This document shows, piece after piece, positions 1-6,006 of a DNA stretch of 19,997 nt. Location: the NCBI GenBank assembly GCA_041658125.1, contig JBBAAS010000015.1:1-19997 (forward strand), in the 5' to 3' direction. The stretch's first letter is position 1. Each line of letters opens with the position of its first letter. The translations under genes and the position numbers were made by a program. A model generated the notes under the pieces. It made no database searches. It was not told where the DNA came from and was given only the letters and a program-made list of their open reading frames with translations. This DNA is from JBBAAS01 sp041658125 (GTDB taxonomy: Bacteria; Patescibacteriota; Microgenomatia; UBA12405).

Positions 1-12
1 TATCGATTCAGT

Positions 13-2061
13 TTAATTTGCGCCTGAACAGTCACCGGGGCAATTTGTTTTTGTTTCGCCAAAATCAGGCTCGCACATACCATTACCGCAACCCGTTGGC
101 TGAGTTTCATTGTTTTTTTGTAGATTTTCATTACTTTTCGTTCCAACCGTGACATCGTTTAGCTTTGGCTTGTTTTTTGCATTTATTACCATTGAAACGA
201 TAGTCGAAATTAAAAATATAGAACTGATGATAGCCATAACAATAATTATTTTTTTGTTTATGTCTAGATGTTTAAGTCTGACAACGACAATATATGCCAC
301 TGAAGCGATCAACGAGCCTAAAAATCCAAAACCGAATAACATTCCCGGCCAAGGTATTTTGAGGGGTGTTTTTTGAGGGACAGCATTATTAAGAACGTTA
401 TTGGCTTTTGTGACTCCACGTGGGTTTGTTGTGTTTTCGACTGGAGGTTCTTTGATTTCGTTACAATTCACCTTTGGTGCATTTTCATCACTGGCCTCAA
501 AAAAATAAACCGAACCACCGGTTCCAGCGGCGATATATTTGCCATTGGCCGAAACGTCAACCTCTTCTACATACTCATTAAAATCAACGCTAAAAGGTTT
601 GACTGAACCTTTTTGAAAAATATAAAGCTTGTTATCATTTCCGCCGGCAGCGATATAACTACCATCTTCGGCAATATCAATTCCGCCTAAAGAGACATTT
701 GTGACTTTCCAATGAGAAATTGGGGTACTTGAGTTGCGATTAAAAATATAGGCATCGCCTTTAAAAGTAGCCGCACCGATATAGTTTCCATCAGAAGTAA
801 AATTCAGTGCCCGGGCTGAACTTCTTTCGGGCATGGGAAATTTCCAAATGGGTTTATCGGAGTTTTTGGAAAAAAGAAATACCGCTCCATCATTGGATTC
901 ACTGCCGACAGCCGCAAATTCACCATTACCAGAAATTTTGGCCCGGTGTACCGGAGAGTCACGGGTCAACATTTCACTTCGGATAATCGGCTTATTTGAG
1001 TCTTTTGAAAAAAGATAGAATCTCCTGTCGGGACATCCGGTTGCTCCGGTAATAAAGCTACCATTGTCTGACAACGAAACATCATGAAAATTACCCTCGG
1101 CATGATATTGCCACAAAGGAATTTCACTTTTATCACTCCACAGGATTAAAAGATTGGTTGTTTCGGAAGACTGATAACCGGAGGCAGTGCTGGTAACACT
1201 ACCCGCCGTTCCCATGGCCATATATTTTCCGTCTTTGGAAATAGCTGCATTGTAAGCTCCATTGCCGCTTCCTTCGTAAACCCAAAGGGGTTGATTACTA
1301 AGGTTATTAAAAAGAATGGCGCTGCCTCCAATTGAAGCAAAAATCCTAGTCCCATCACCGGAAATATCCACTCCACCCTTAACATCCCCCGGTCTTTCAC
1401 CGGCACTTTCATAAGTCCAAACGGGCTTATCCGGCTTTGAAGTATCAAAAAGATAAATTTTTTTGTGAGTTTTAACTGCCAAATATTTACCATCGTCGCT
1501 TAGTGCTACCCCTCCAACCCATTCATCCTTCAGGTCATATGATAGAATTTTTGTTTTTGTAGTAGCATCAATTACAGCAATTTCGTTTTTTTCAAAGGAA
1601 TTCTTAAAAAGAACCGGTCCGTTGTCCGGAGAGTCAATAATATTGCTTCTGGTTTTACCTAAACCATTTGATGCCTCAAAAAAGAAAAAGTTTGAACCAA
1701 GTTTTTGAGGAACATATTTGTAAACATACCTAACACCCTGAAGATAATTTTTATCTTCAGGATTTTCCTTATCCATATCAAACATGGTGCCATTGAAGTA
1801 AATTTTGACATACTCGGGAGGTCGATTCTTATCATCTAGGTAAATCACCGAGTATGAATATCTCTGGCAAATTGGACCCCAATTGGGATAAACATGGCCA
1901 CCAGCCAATTTTGGATCATTGGAAGTTACTGGAAGTTTGGAAATATTTTGGCCCGAAGGAGTATCGGATTTGTATTCGGCAAATATTTTGACTGGAATAA
2001 AAAAAACAACAAACAAACACAATATAGACAAGACTAAAAAAATCTTGGACATTTTAACCAT
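13..2061 (-). CDS. Secreted/membrane-anchored WD40-like beta-propeller protein with Cys-rich tail
   Basis: Not assignable to a named gene. The chosen start (682 aa) gives a hydrophobic N-terminal signal segment (KIFLVLSILCLFVVFFIPV), then an extracytoplasmic region. The centre carries about eight propeller-type repeats with the pattern 'hydrophobic-S-x-DGKYhA-x-G... hhhF ... S-x-x-P-h-W' (for example ALSDDGKYLA, DISGDGTRIF, AISKDGKYMA, DVSANGKYIA), so an eight-bladed or seven-plus-one propeller is likely. Near the C-terminus two hydrophobic helices (around IPWPGMLFGFGF and KIIIVMAIISSIFLI) are followed by a tail with CGNGMCEPDFGETKTNCPGD, a cysteine motif known from many archaeal and CPR surface proteins. 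An upstream in-frame TTG would add 16 residues; the ATG at 2061 is preferred because a TACAAT box ends 12 nt before it. Role in adhesion or substrate binding is inference. Confidence 0.85.
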   Translation of the reverse strand: MVKMSKIFLVLSILCLFVVFFIPVKIFAEYKSDTPSGQNISKLPVTSNDPKLAGGHVYPNWGPICQRYSYSVIYLDDKNRPPEYVKIYFNGTMFDMDKENPEDKNYLQGVRYVYKYVPQKLGSNFFFFEASNGLGKTRSNIIDSPDNGPVLFKNSFEKNEIAVIDATTKTKILSYDLKDEWVGGVALSDDGKYLAVKTHKKIYLFDTSKPDKPVWTYESAGERPGDVKGGVDISGDGTRIFASIGGSAILFNNLSNQPLWVYEGSGNGAYNAAISKDGKYMAMGTAGSVTSTASGYQSSETTNLLILWSDKSEIPLWQYHAEGNFHDVSLSDNGSFITGATGCPDRRFYLFSKDSNKPIIRSEMLTRDSPVHRAKISGNGEFAAVGSESNDGAVFLFSKNSDKPIWKFPMPERSSARALNFTSDGNYIGAATFKGDAYIFNRNSSTPISHWKVTNVSLGGIDIAEDGSYIAAGGNDNKLYIFQKGSVKPFSVDFNEYVEEVDVSANGKYIAAGTGGSVYFFEASDENAPKVNCNEIKEPPVENTTNPRGVTKANNVLNNAVPQKTPLKIPWPGMLFGFGFLGSLIASVAYIVVVRLKHLDINKKIIIVMAIISSIFLISTIVSMVINAKNKPKLNDVTVGTKSNENLQKNNETQPTGCGNGMCEPDFGETKTNCPGDCSGAN

Positions 2062-2073
2062 ATTGATACTTTC

Positions 2074-2079
2074 ATTGTA
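2074..2079 (-). promoter_or_regulatory. -10 box (TACAAT) of the propeller gene
   Basis: TACAAT on the minus strand ends 12 nt before the ATG at 2061. This predicts a leader of about 5-6 nt. The propeller gene and the small gene starting at 2124 are divergent, so this gap holds both promoters. Confidence 0.45.
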
Positions 2080-2111
2080 TATATAAAAGAATGATTTTAG
2101 AACTACCATGT

Positions 2112-2117
2112 TAGACT
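2112..2117 (+). promoter_or_regulatory. Extended -10 box (TGtTAGACT) of the small membrane-protein gene
   Basis: TG at 2109-2110, then T and TAGACT, ends 6 nt before the GTG at 2124. The spacing matches that at several other genes in the window and suggests a leaderless or near-leaderless transcript. It also decides the start codon of the following gene. Confidence 0.4.
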
Positions 2118-2123
2118 GAATTG

Positions 2124-2384
2124 GTGACTAGTAAGAAAATGTTGGTGCTATTTCTTGTCTTTGTCGCCGTATTGGGTGTTTTATTTTGGTTTTGCATTAG
2201 ACCCCTCGTAATCAGAAAATATTGCTTGGATATTGTCGATAATTTTTGGCAACATGAAAGAGGGAAAGGCAAGACGTTTGATCAGGAAATGATTAACACC
2301 ACGAACACGATTAACGAGGCATGTCTAAAAAGATTTCGGGTAGAAAGAAGTTACCCGGTGATGAAGGTAAAAGACAGTTGGTAA
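2124..2384 (+). CDS. Small single-pass membrane protein, unknown function
   Basis: No family recognised. The 86-aa product has one N-terminal hydrophobic helix (LVLFLVFVAVLGVLFWF) followed by a charged, probably soluble tail of about 55 residues with two cysteines (KYCLDI, EACLKR). Possible starts are TTG 2121, GTG 2124 and ATG 2139. GTG 2124 is chosen because an extended -10 box lies 6 nt upstream. It is transcribed away from the propeller gene and ends just before a tRNA-Asn acceptor-end fragment. It could be a surface-anchored small protein; nothing in the sequence gives a biochemical role. Confidence 0.55.
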   Translation: MTSKKMLVLFLVFVAVLGVLFWFCIRPLVIRKYCLDIVDNFWQHERGKGKTFDQEMINTTNTINEACLKRFRVERSYPVMKVKDSW

Positions 2385-2389
2385 CTTAA

Positions 2390-2410
2390 TTTAATTTGCT
2401 CCCCCGCCTT
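2390..2410 (+). repeat. Partial copy of the tRNA-Asn acceptor-end repeat
   Basis: These 21 bases match the right end of the 62-bp repeat copy at 3941-4002 (its 3985-4005 part) with one mismatch. GCTCCCCCGC at 2398-2407 is the reverse complement of the last bases of tRNA-Asn. Further shared positions (AGGACT at the same distance, 2418-2423 versus 4013-4018) show the two copies are related beyond the core. It is read as an old recombination scar at the left side of the protease module. Confidence 0.6.
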
Positions 2411-2445
2411 GGAATCAATCAGGACTGCAGTGTGTGGATAAGTGC

Positions 2446-2451
2446 TAGAAT
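2446..2451 (+). promoter_or_regulatory. Extended -10 box (TGcTAGAAT) of the subtilase gene
   Basis: TG at 2443-2444, one base, then TAGAAT. The box ends 7 nt before the ATG at 2459, leaving no room for a ribosome binding site. This supports the 2459 start over the upstream in-frame TTG at 2396 and a leaderless transcript. Confidence 0.5.
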
Positions 2452-2458
2452 TATTTAT

Positions 2459-3736
2459 ATGAATAAAAAACATCTTTTTATAGTTAGCTTTTTCATTATA
2501 TTAGCTATTTCACTTTTAATCTTTCAAGTTATTCCTAATAAAATAAACGCGCAAGAAAATTCGAATTTAATTCCCAATCAATATATCGTTGTTTTTAAAG
2601 ATTCAGTTTCCAATCCGGAGGCAGTAGCTAATGAACACGCTAAGGCCTACGGTTTATCTATTTCCTACACTTATAAAAATGCCGTTAAAGGTTATAGTGC
2701 GATTATTCCTGAAGCTAGACTAGAAAAATTAAGAAAAGACTTCAGAATTGAGTTTATTAGTCAGGATAGAATAGTGTCTATCTCTGCTTCCACAGCCGGT
2801 AAATCCCAAAAACCAACTCTAACTTTACCTCCAGCACAGAAAATACCCACAGGAATTAGAAGAATCGGCGTAAGTAGTTCCAACTTTGGGACAGGTATCG
2901 GGGTGGCAGTAATTGATACTGGTATTGATTTGAATCACCCAGATTTATCCGTAATCGCCAGTAAAAGCTGCGTTACCAGCTCTAGAAGTGCTAATGACGA
3001 TAATGGGCATGGAAGTCATGTTGCTGGAACTATTGCAGCGTTAAATAACACTATTGGTGTAGTTGGAGTCGCTCCTGAGGCCAAATTGGTGGCTGTTAAA
3101 GTTCTTGATAGAAGTGGATCCGGTACCTGGTCATCAGTTATTTGCGGTATTGATTGGGTAACTGCTAATGCTATTAACTACAATATTAAAGTTGCCAATA
3201 TGAGTTTGTCGGGTGGTGGAGTTAGTGATAATAACTGTGGTAACGACAATAGTGACGCTCTTCACAGGGCAATTTGTAACTCTACAGCCAAAAGTATTAC
3301 CTACGTAGTTGCGGCCGGTAACGAACATGTTGATGCCAGTAATTCCGTTCCAGCCGCTTACAATGACACTGTAATAACTGTTTCAGCTTTAGTTGATTCA
3401 GATGGCTCGGCTGGTGGAGGTGGTTCCGTTACTCCTTATGGATCAGACGATACTTTTGCATCTTTTAGTAACTATGGTGATGCAGTTGATCTTGGTGCTC
3501 CGGGTGTCAATATTTATTCCACTTGGAAAAGTGGAGGTTATAACACTATTAGTGGCACTAGTATGGCATCTCCTCATGTAGCTGGTGTAGCTGCACTTTA
3601 TATTAAAAATAATTTAAATGCCAATTGGCAACAAGTTCGTGACGCTCTAGTCGCAAGTGGCGAACCAAACGGTTCAGGTCATACCGATTTATCAGGTCTC
3701 CATCCTGAACCGATTGTTTTGACCTCCGGTCTCTGA
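2459..3736 (+). CDS. Secreted subtilisin-like serine protease (S8, proteinase K-like)
   Basis: A 425-aa preproprotease. Residues 1-31 form a signal peptide ending in INA, with likely cleavage before QENS. Residues about 40-108 match an inhibitor-I9 propeptide (QYIVVFKDS... HAKAYG... GYSAIIP), which folds and blocks the enzyme until removed. The catalytic domain shows Asp153 (AVIDTGIDLNHPDL), His184 (NGHGSHVAGT), oxyanion Asn288 (VAAGNE) and nucleophile Ser368 (SGTSMASPHVAG), so the enzyme should be active. No C-terminal anchor or sorting domain is present, so it is probably released. An in-frame extension to 2396 is rejected because it precedes the promoter and would hide the signal peptide. 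The gene stands alone between two tRNA-Asn end fragments (2398 and 3822), suggesting it arrived as cargo. Role in nutrient scavenging or host attack is inference. Confidence 0.95.
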   Translation: MNKKHLFIVSFFIILAISLLIFQVIPNKINAQENSNLIPNQYIVVFKDSVSNPEAVANEHAKAYGLSISYTYKNAVKGYSAIIPEARLEKLRKDFRIEFISQDRIVSISASTAGKSQKPTLTLPPAQKIPTGIRRIGVSSSNFGTGIGVAVIDTGIDLNHPDLSVIASKSCVTSSRSANDDNGHGSHVAGTIAALNNTIGVVGVAPEAKLVAVKVLDRSGSGTWSSVICGIDWVTANAINYNIKVANMSLSGGGVSDNNCGNDNSDALHRAICNSTAKSITYVVAAGNEHVDASNSVPAAYNDTVITVSALVDSDGSAGGGGSVTPYGSDDTFASFSNYGDAVDLGAPGVNIYSTWKSGGYNTISGTSMASPHVAGVAALYIKNNLNANWQQVRDALVASGEPNGSGHTDLSGLHPEPIVLTSGL

Positions 3737-3771
3737 TTTATTTGAGTTTATTTACCGCAAAAATAAGTCAG
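3733..3771 (+). terminator. AT-rich inverted repeat behind the subtilase gene
   Basis: CTGATTTATTT at 3733-3743 pairs with AAATAAGTCAG at 3761-3771 over 11 positions with one G-T type mismatch; the stem begins inside the stop region. It lacks a GC-rich stem and a T tract, so it is at best a weak terminator or an RNA-stabilising hairpin. Confidence 0.3.
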
Positions 3772-3821
3772 GTATGCTAAAGGATGATATGGTTCAACAT
3801 TTGGAATAATTTATATATCAA

Positions 3822-3833
3822 GCTCCCCCGCGT
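3822..3833 (+). repeat. 12-bp tRNA-Asn acceptor-end copy
   Basis: GCTCCCCCGCGT is identical to 10309-10320, the reverse complement of the last 12 bases of tRNA-Asn. The similarity stops at the next base. It is the third of four occurrences of this core on the same strand in the window. Confidence 0.5.
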
Positions 3834-3940
3834 CCTTCCCCTCGGCTACGCTCGGGGCAAGCTAGTTCAGGACAAGTTACCTCCCTTCGTCGTTTCACTC
3901 CTCAGGGCAAGCTCCCCACTGCTTCGCAGGGTCAGATCCG
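3832..3940. repeat. GC-rich patch of short imperfect palindromes
   Basis: Contains CCCCTCGGCTACGCTCGGGG, a CCCTTCG...CTCAGGG unit and CTGCTTCGCAG, plus GTTCAGGACAAG-type text. From memory, similar short palindromic units are spread through intergenic regions of many CPR and other bacterial genomes; this was not searched. Base composition differs sharply from the AT-rich flanks. No coding or RNA gene is seen. Confidence 0.45.
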
Positions 3941-4002
3941 GTGTGAAAATATATTAAAAAAACCGCCATTTTTTTGGCGGGTTTTTTAATATGCTCCCCC
4001 GC
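3941..4002 (+). repeat. 62-bp direct repeat, distal copy (candidate att site)
   Basis: Identical to 10256-10317 except for one base (GTGTGAAAAT versus GTGTGAGAAT), in the same orientation, 6315 bp apart. Weaker similarity (GGTCRGAWCCRGTGTGA) extends about 11 bases to the left. The right end, GCTCCCCCGC, is the tRNA-Asn acceptor end but there is no tRNA here, as expected for the far attachment site of an element integrated at the tRNA 3' end. Confidence 0.75.
3951..3992. terminator. Bidirectional hairpin terminator within the direct repeat
   Basis: An 18-position stem (ATATTAAAAAAACCGCCA with TGGCGGGTTTTTTAATAT, one mismatch) around a T6 loop. The CCGCC/GGCGG core has A/T tracts on both sides, so it can act as an intrinsic terminator on either strand. 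It lies between the plus-strand protease and the end of the minus-strand gene at 4039. Confidence 0.65.
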
Positions 4003-4038
4003 CTTAGACGATATTAGGACTTATTATGACAGAATCAA

Positions 4039-4665
4039 TCATTTACATGTACAAATCTTGTAGGGGCCGCCTTTTGTTATATTATCCATTTGGGCGAAAA
4101 CAGTATCACTCGGACAATTGCAGTTTCCGGGTACAATTACGCCGGATGTCTTAATGCCGCTCTTGACCGAATTACAAGGGGGGTTTGACCTCGTTGGACA
4201 GGTAGCAGACCCAGAATTACCGTTTGAATTGTTATTGTTATTATCAAGATTTATTTTGGGCAGCTTAATATATCCCATTTTAGACAAAGCAATTATTGTA
4301 AAAACGATGAGAGCAATTATAAAGGGGATTATCTGTGCTGTTTTTTTGTGTTTCGGTTCTGTCTTTACTGAAGACTGGTCATTCTCCTGTTTTTTTGTAT
4401 CATCTTCCAATCCTCCAAATACAATGTAAAGGAAACCCCTCCAAATCCATTTTAAAAACAAAAAATACAAAAACAGAACTATTGCAATAAAGATAATATA
4501 GTTGAGAGATAGGTCAAAAATGCTTTCTTGTATTAAACTACTACAAACGACTATTCTTTTTTTTAGTATAAATAGAATTGCAATCAGGAACGGTAGTATT
4601 AAGAAAAATACTTTTACTAACCTGTAATACCATTTTTGTTCCAGGGTTGATTTTTTTATTGTCAT
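4039..4665 (-). CDS. Three-pass membrane protein with Asn linker and Cys-rich C-terminal tail
   Basis: No family recognised (208 aa). Hydrophobic helices lie near residues 17-34 (VFFLILPFLIAILFIL), 55-75 (YIIFIAIVLFLYFLFLKWIW) and 113-128 (IIPFIIALIVFTIIAL). A charged Lys/Glu/Asp loop separates the second and third. After the third helix come a low-complexity linker (DNNNNNSNGNSGSA) and a tail of about 55 residues with six cysteines (CPTRSNPPC, GNCNCPSD, KICTCK), which probably forms disulphides outside the cell. It is the last gene of the minus-strand module. A TATAAT box at 4689-4694 lies 23 nt before the ATG, so it can be transcribed separately. Function unknown; a surface-displayed or prepilin-associated role is only a guess. 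Confidence 0.7.
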   Translation of the reverse strand: MTIKKSTLEQKWYYRLVKVFFLILPFLIAILFILKKRIVVCSSLIQESIFDLSLNYIIFIAIVLFLYFLFLKWIWRGFLYIVFGGLEDDTKKQENDQSSVKTEPKHKKTAQIIPFIIALIVFTIIALSKMGYIKLPKINLDNNNNNSNGNSGSATCPTRSNPPCNSVKSGIKTSGVIVPGNCNCPSDTVFAQMDNITKGGPYKICTCK

Positions 4666-4688
4666 GACTATTGGGTAAAACTACTATT

Positions 4689-4694
4689 ATTATA
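4689..4694 (-). promoter_or_regulatory. -10 box (TATAAT) upstream of the Cys-tail membrane protein
   Basis: TATAAT on the minus strand in a TATTATAATAATAG context, ending 23 nt before the ATG at 4665. This predicts a leader of about 17 nt, longer than at most genes in the window. Confidence 0.4.
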
Positions 4695-4768
4695 ATACAT
4701 CGATAAAAATGGGAAGTTATTACCCTTCCCATTCTACCTTGCTCGGTTTGTGGAACGATTTTAAAACT

Positions 4769-5015
4769 TTACAAACTAACTTTGACTGCCCCATCTCTTA
4801 AAGGACAGCCGGTGGGGCTAACAGCTGATGTTCCGACAGCCCCAAGTAATACGTGCTGTTATCATAGTATCAATATCAATATCACATCTTGCCTTACCAA
4901 CACCCTGTTCAAATTGTTCAATTTCAACCACTGGGGTTCCTTGAGCCGCACCAACCAGCCCTTTTTGGATTGCTGGACAACTCTCTCTAATAGCTTCAAG
5001 CGATGGATAGCACAT
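4769..5015 (-). pseudogene. Small cysteine-containing gene with an apparent frameshift
   Basis: From ATG 5015 the frame reads MCYPSLEAIRESCPAIQKGL and on through a plausible protein (VVEIEQFEQGVGKARCDIDI), then degenerates after ITARI and stops at 4818. Shifting frame by one base near 4838-4848 (around ATTACTTGGGGCTG) restores a sensible tail, LGAVGTSAVSPTGCPLRDGA, which runs to a stop at 4769. The repaired product would be about 81 aa with four cysteines. The cause may be a real mutation, a sequencing or assembly error, or programmed frameshifting. No family recognised. It lies between the C39-like peptidase and the Cys-tail membrane protein, same strand. A 13-bp palindrome sits just before its start. 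The long plus-strand open frame over the same bases has an unnatural composition and is rejected. Confidence 0.5.
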
Positions 5016-5017
5016 TT

Positions 5018-5030
5018 GGTAAAGTTTACC
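5018..5030. promoter_or_regulatory. Palindrome GGTAAA-G-TTTACC before the frameshifted small gene
   Basis: A perfect 6-bp inverted repeat with a one-base centre, ending 2 bp before the ATG at 5015. It could be an operator or part of a -10 region (TAAACT lies inside it). No regulator is assigned. Confidence 0.35.
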
Positions 5031-5111
5031 CTACACAGTCATATATATCAAACAGACTCAGGGCTCGCTAAATGGAACGATCCCCCAAAGGGGACAGGTT
5101 TTAGAATTAAT

Positions 5112-5831
5112 CTATTTGTTAAAGGTAATTAATATTGAATCAAAATCGGTTTCGGCTAAGTAAATTGAGCCGATTAGAAAGTTGGGATCAATCCATCTAA
5201 TTCCTCCAAATTCTGGATCCGGATCGACTAGTTTAAATTGATTATCTTTATATCCGGCGATAGTAACTACATGAGTTCCAGGTGAACCCTCAACTGAATC
5301 TGGTACGGAATTTTTACTAACATTTGAAAATTTGTATTTAGAGGCAGAGTTTAAAAAATTAAAACTGACGACTCCGTAAATCGGGCCACTTTTCAAGTGA
5401 TTGATAAGAAAATTTTCGTCAATTATTGGAAAAGTAATTTGACCGCCTAATTTAAGAAAACTTATATAACCATCAAAAATTACATCGAGAGCCTCTTGGC
5501 TATATTTTGTGCTTTGAATAAATTTTCTTCTTTGTTGAAGTTTTTCAATTAAATCTTGATTGGATAAACCTTTCCAACTACGGTCAAAAATTTCAATATC
5601 AACAGTATGAATGGTGGTCTTAAGTCCTTGATTAATAAAATAGGTAGCGATATGACCAAGAGAGGAACCTAAAGGATTGCCTTCTTTAGAAACAAAAACT
5701 GGAACCTCGGCTTTGACTTCATCTAATGATTTTTGAATACCGTAATATTTTAAAATTTGGACAGCGTTTGACTGGACACAATCCTGAAGTCCTTGTTTAA
5801 TAAGCGGAATATCATAATCAATTGTTTGCAT
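5112..5831 (-). CDS. C39-like papain-fold cysteine peptidase
   Basis: The 239-aa product resembles stand-alone C39-like (peptidase_C39_2 type) proteins. The N-terminal motif IKQGLQDCVQSNAVQILKYY carries the oxyanion Gln16 and catalytic Cys18 of the Q-x-D-C-x(3)-A pattern. The catalytic His187 (GTHVVTIAGYKDNQF) and Asp203 (LVDPDPEFGG) follow in the expected order near the C-terminus. There is no signal peptide, membrane segment or ABC-transporter fusion, so it is probably cytoplasmic, or exported by an unseen route. C39 domains classically cut double-glycine leaders of exported peptides. No double-glycine precursor is seen nearby, although a small cysteine-containing gene follows directly. The start is ATG 5831, with an extended -10 box 5 nt upstream; a TTG at 5846 is less likely. 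The substrate is unknown. Confidence 0.75.
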   Translation of the reverse strand: MQTIDYDIPLIKQGLQDCVQSNAVQILKYYGIQKSLDEVKAEVPVFVSKEGNPLGSSLGHIATYFINQGLKTTIHTVDIEIFDRSWKGLSNQDLIEKLQQRRKFIQSTKYSQEALDVIFDGYISFLKLGGQITFPIIDENFLINHLKSGPIYGVVSFNFLNSASKYKFSNVSKNSVPDSVEGSPGTHVVTIAGYKDNQFKLVDPDPEFGGIRWIDPNFLIGSIYLAETDFDSILITFNK

Positions 5832-5836
5832 GATCA

Positions 5837-5842
5837 ATTCTA
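5837..5842 (-). promoter_or_regulatory. Extended -10 box (TGaTAGAAT) of the C39-like gene
   Basis: TAGAAT preceded by TGa on the minus strand, ending 5 nt before the ATG at 5831. This implies a leaderless transcript and independent transcription from the upstream gene. Confidence 0.45.
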
Positions 5843-5887
5843 TCAAAGTTCGAAAATCGTTCTGTTCTAATACCTTGACGGAACAGG

Positions 5888-5969
5888 GCTCCCGCTGTAC
5901 CGAAAAATTCGGACGTATTTCAGATCAGCAAAATAAAGCGCGGCGGTGGGGGGGTGCCGCGCCGATCAA
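5888..5969 (-). repeat. Inverted repeat, left copy, bounding the OLD/wHTH cassette
   Basis: The reverse complement matches 10073-10190. One arm, 54 bp (5888-5941 versus 10137-10190), has a single mismatch; the other, 14 bp (5956-5969 versus 10073-10086), is identical. The centre differs: 14 bp here against 50 bp at the right copy. It contains the small palindrome CCGAAAAATTCGG. It lies just behind the stop of the wHTH/phosphohistidine gene. Confidence 0.75.
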
Positions 5970-6006
5970 TTATTTTTTTATGCGCGATTTTTGAAAAATT
6001 TTAAAA

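Larger units (their letters stand above)
3737..4038. other. Gene-free intergenic stretch with repeats
   Basis: No credible coding sequence. In order it holds the AT-rich hairpin behind the protease, a short tRNA-Asn-end copy (3822-3833), a GC-rich palindromic patch (3832-3940), the 62-bp direct repeat with its hairpin terminator (3941-4002), and a short spacer before the convergent membrane-protein gene. Confidence 0.7.

Noticed and set aside
2398..2426. A second tRNA gene
   Set aside because: Only the acceptor end and a degenerate T-arm-like stretch are present; no D arm or anticodon arm follows.
5050..5100. TCCCCCAAAGGGGA hairpin as terminator of the C39-like gene
   Set aside because: The stem is only five pairs and no T tract follows on the minus strand.
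4782..5132. 116-residue plus-strand open frame
   Set aside because: It overlaps the frameshifted minus-strand gene and the C39-like gene end, has an unnatural composition rich in Ser, Thr, Asn and Cys, and has no promoter or ribosome site.
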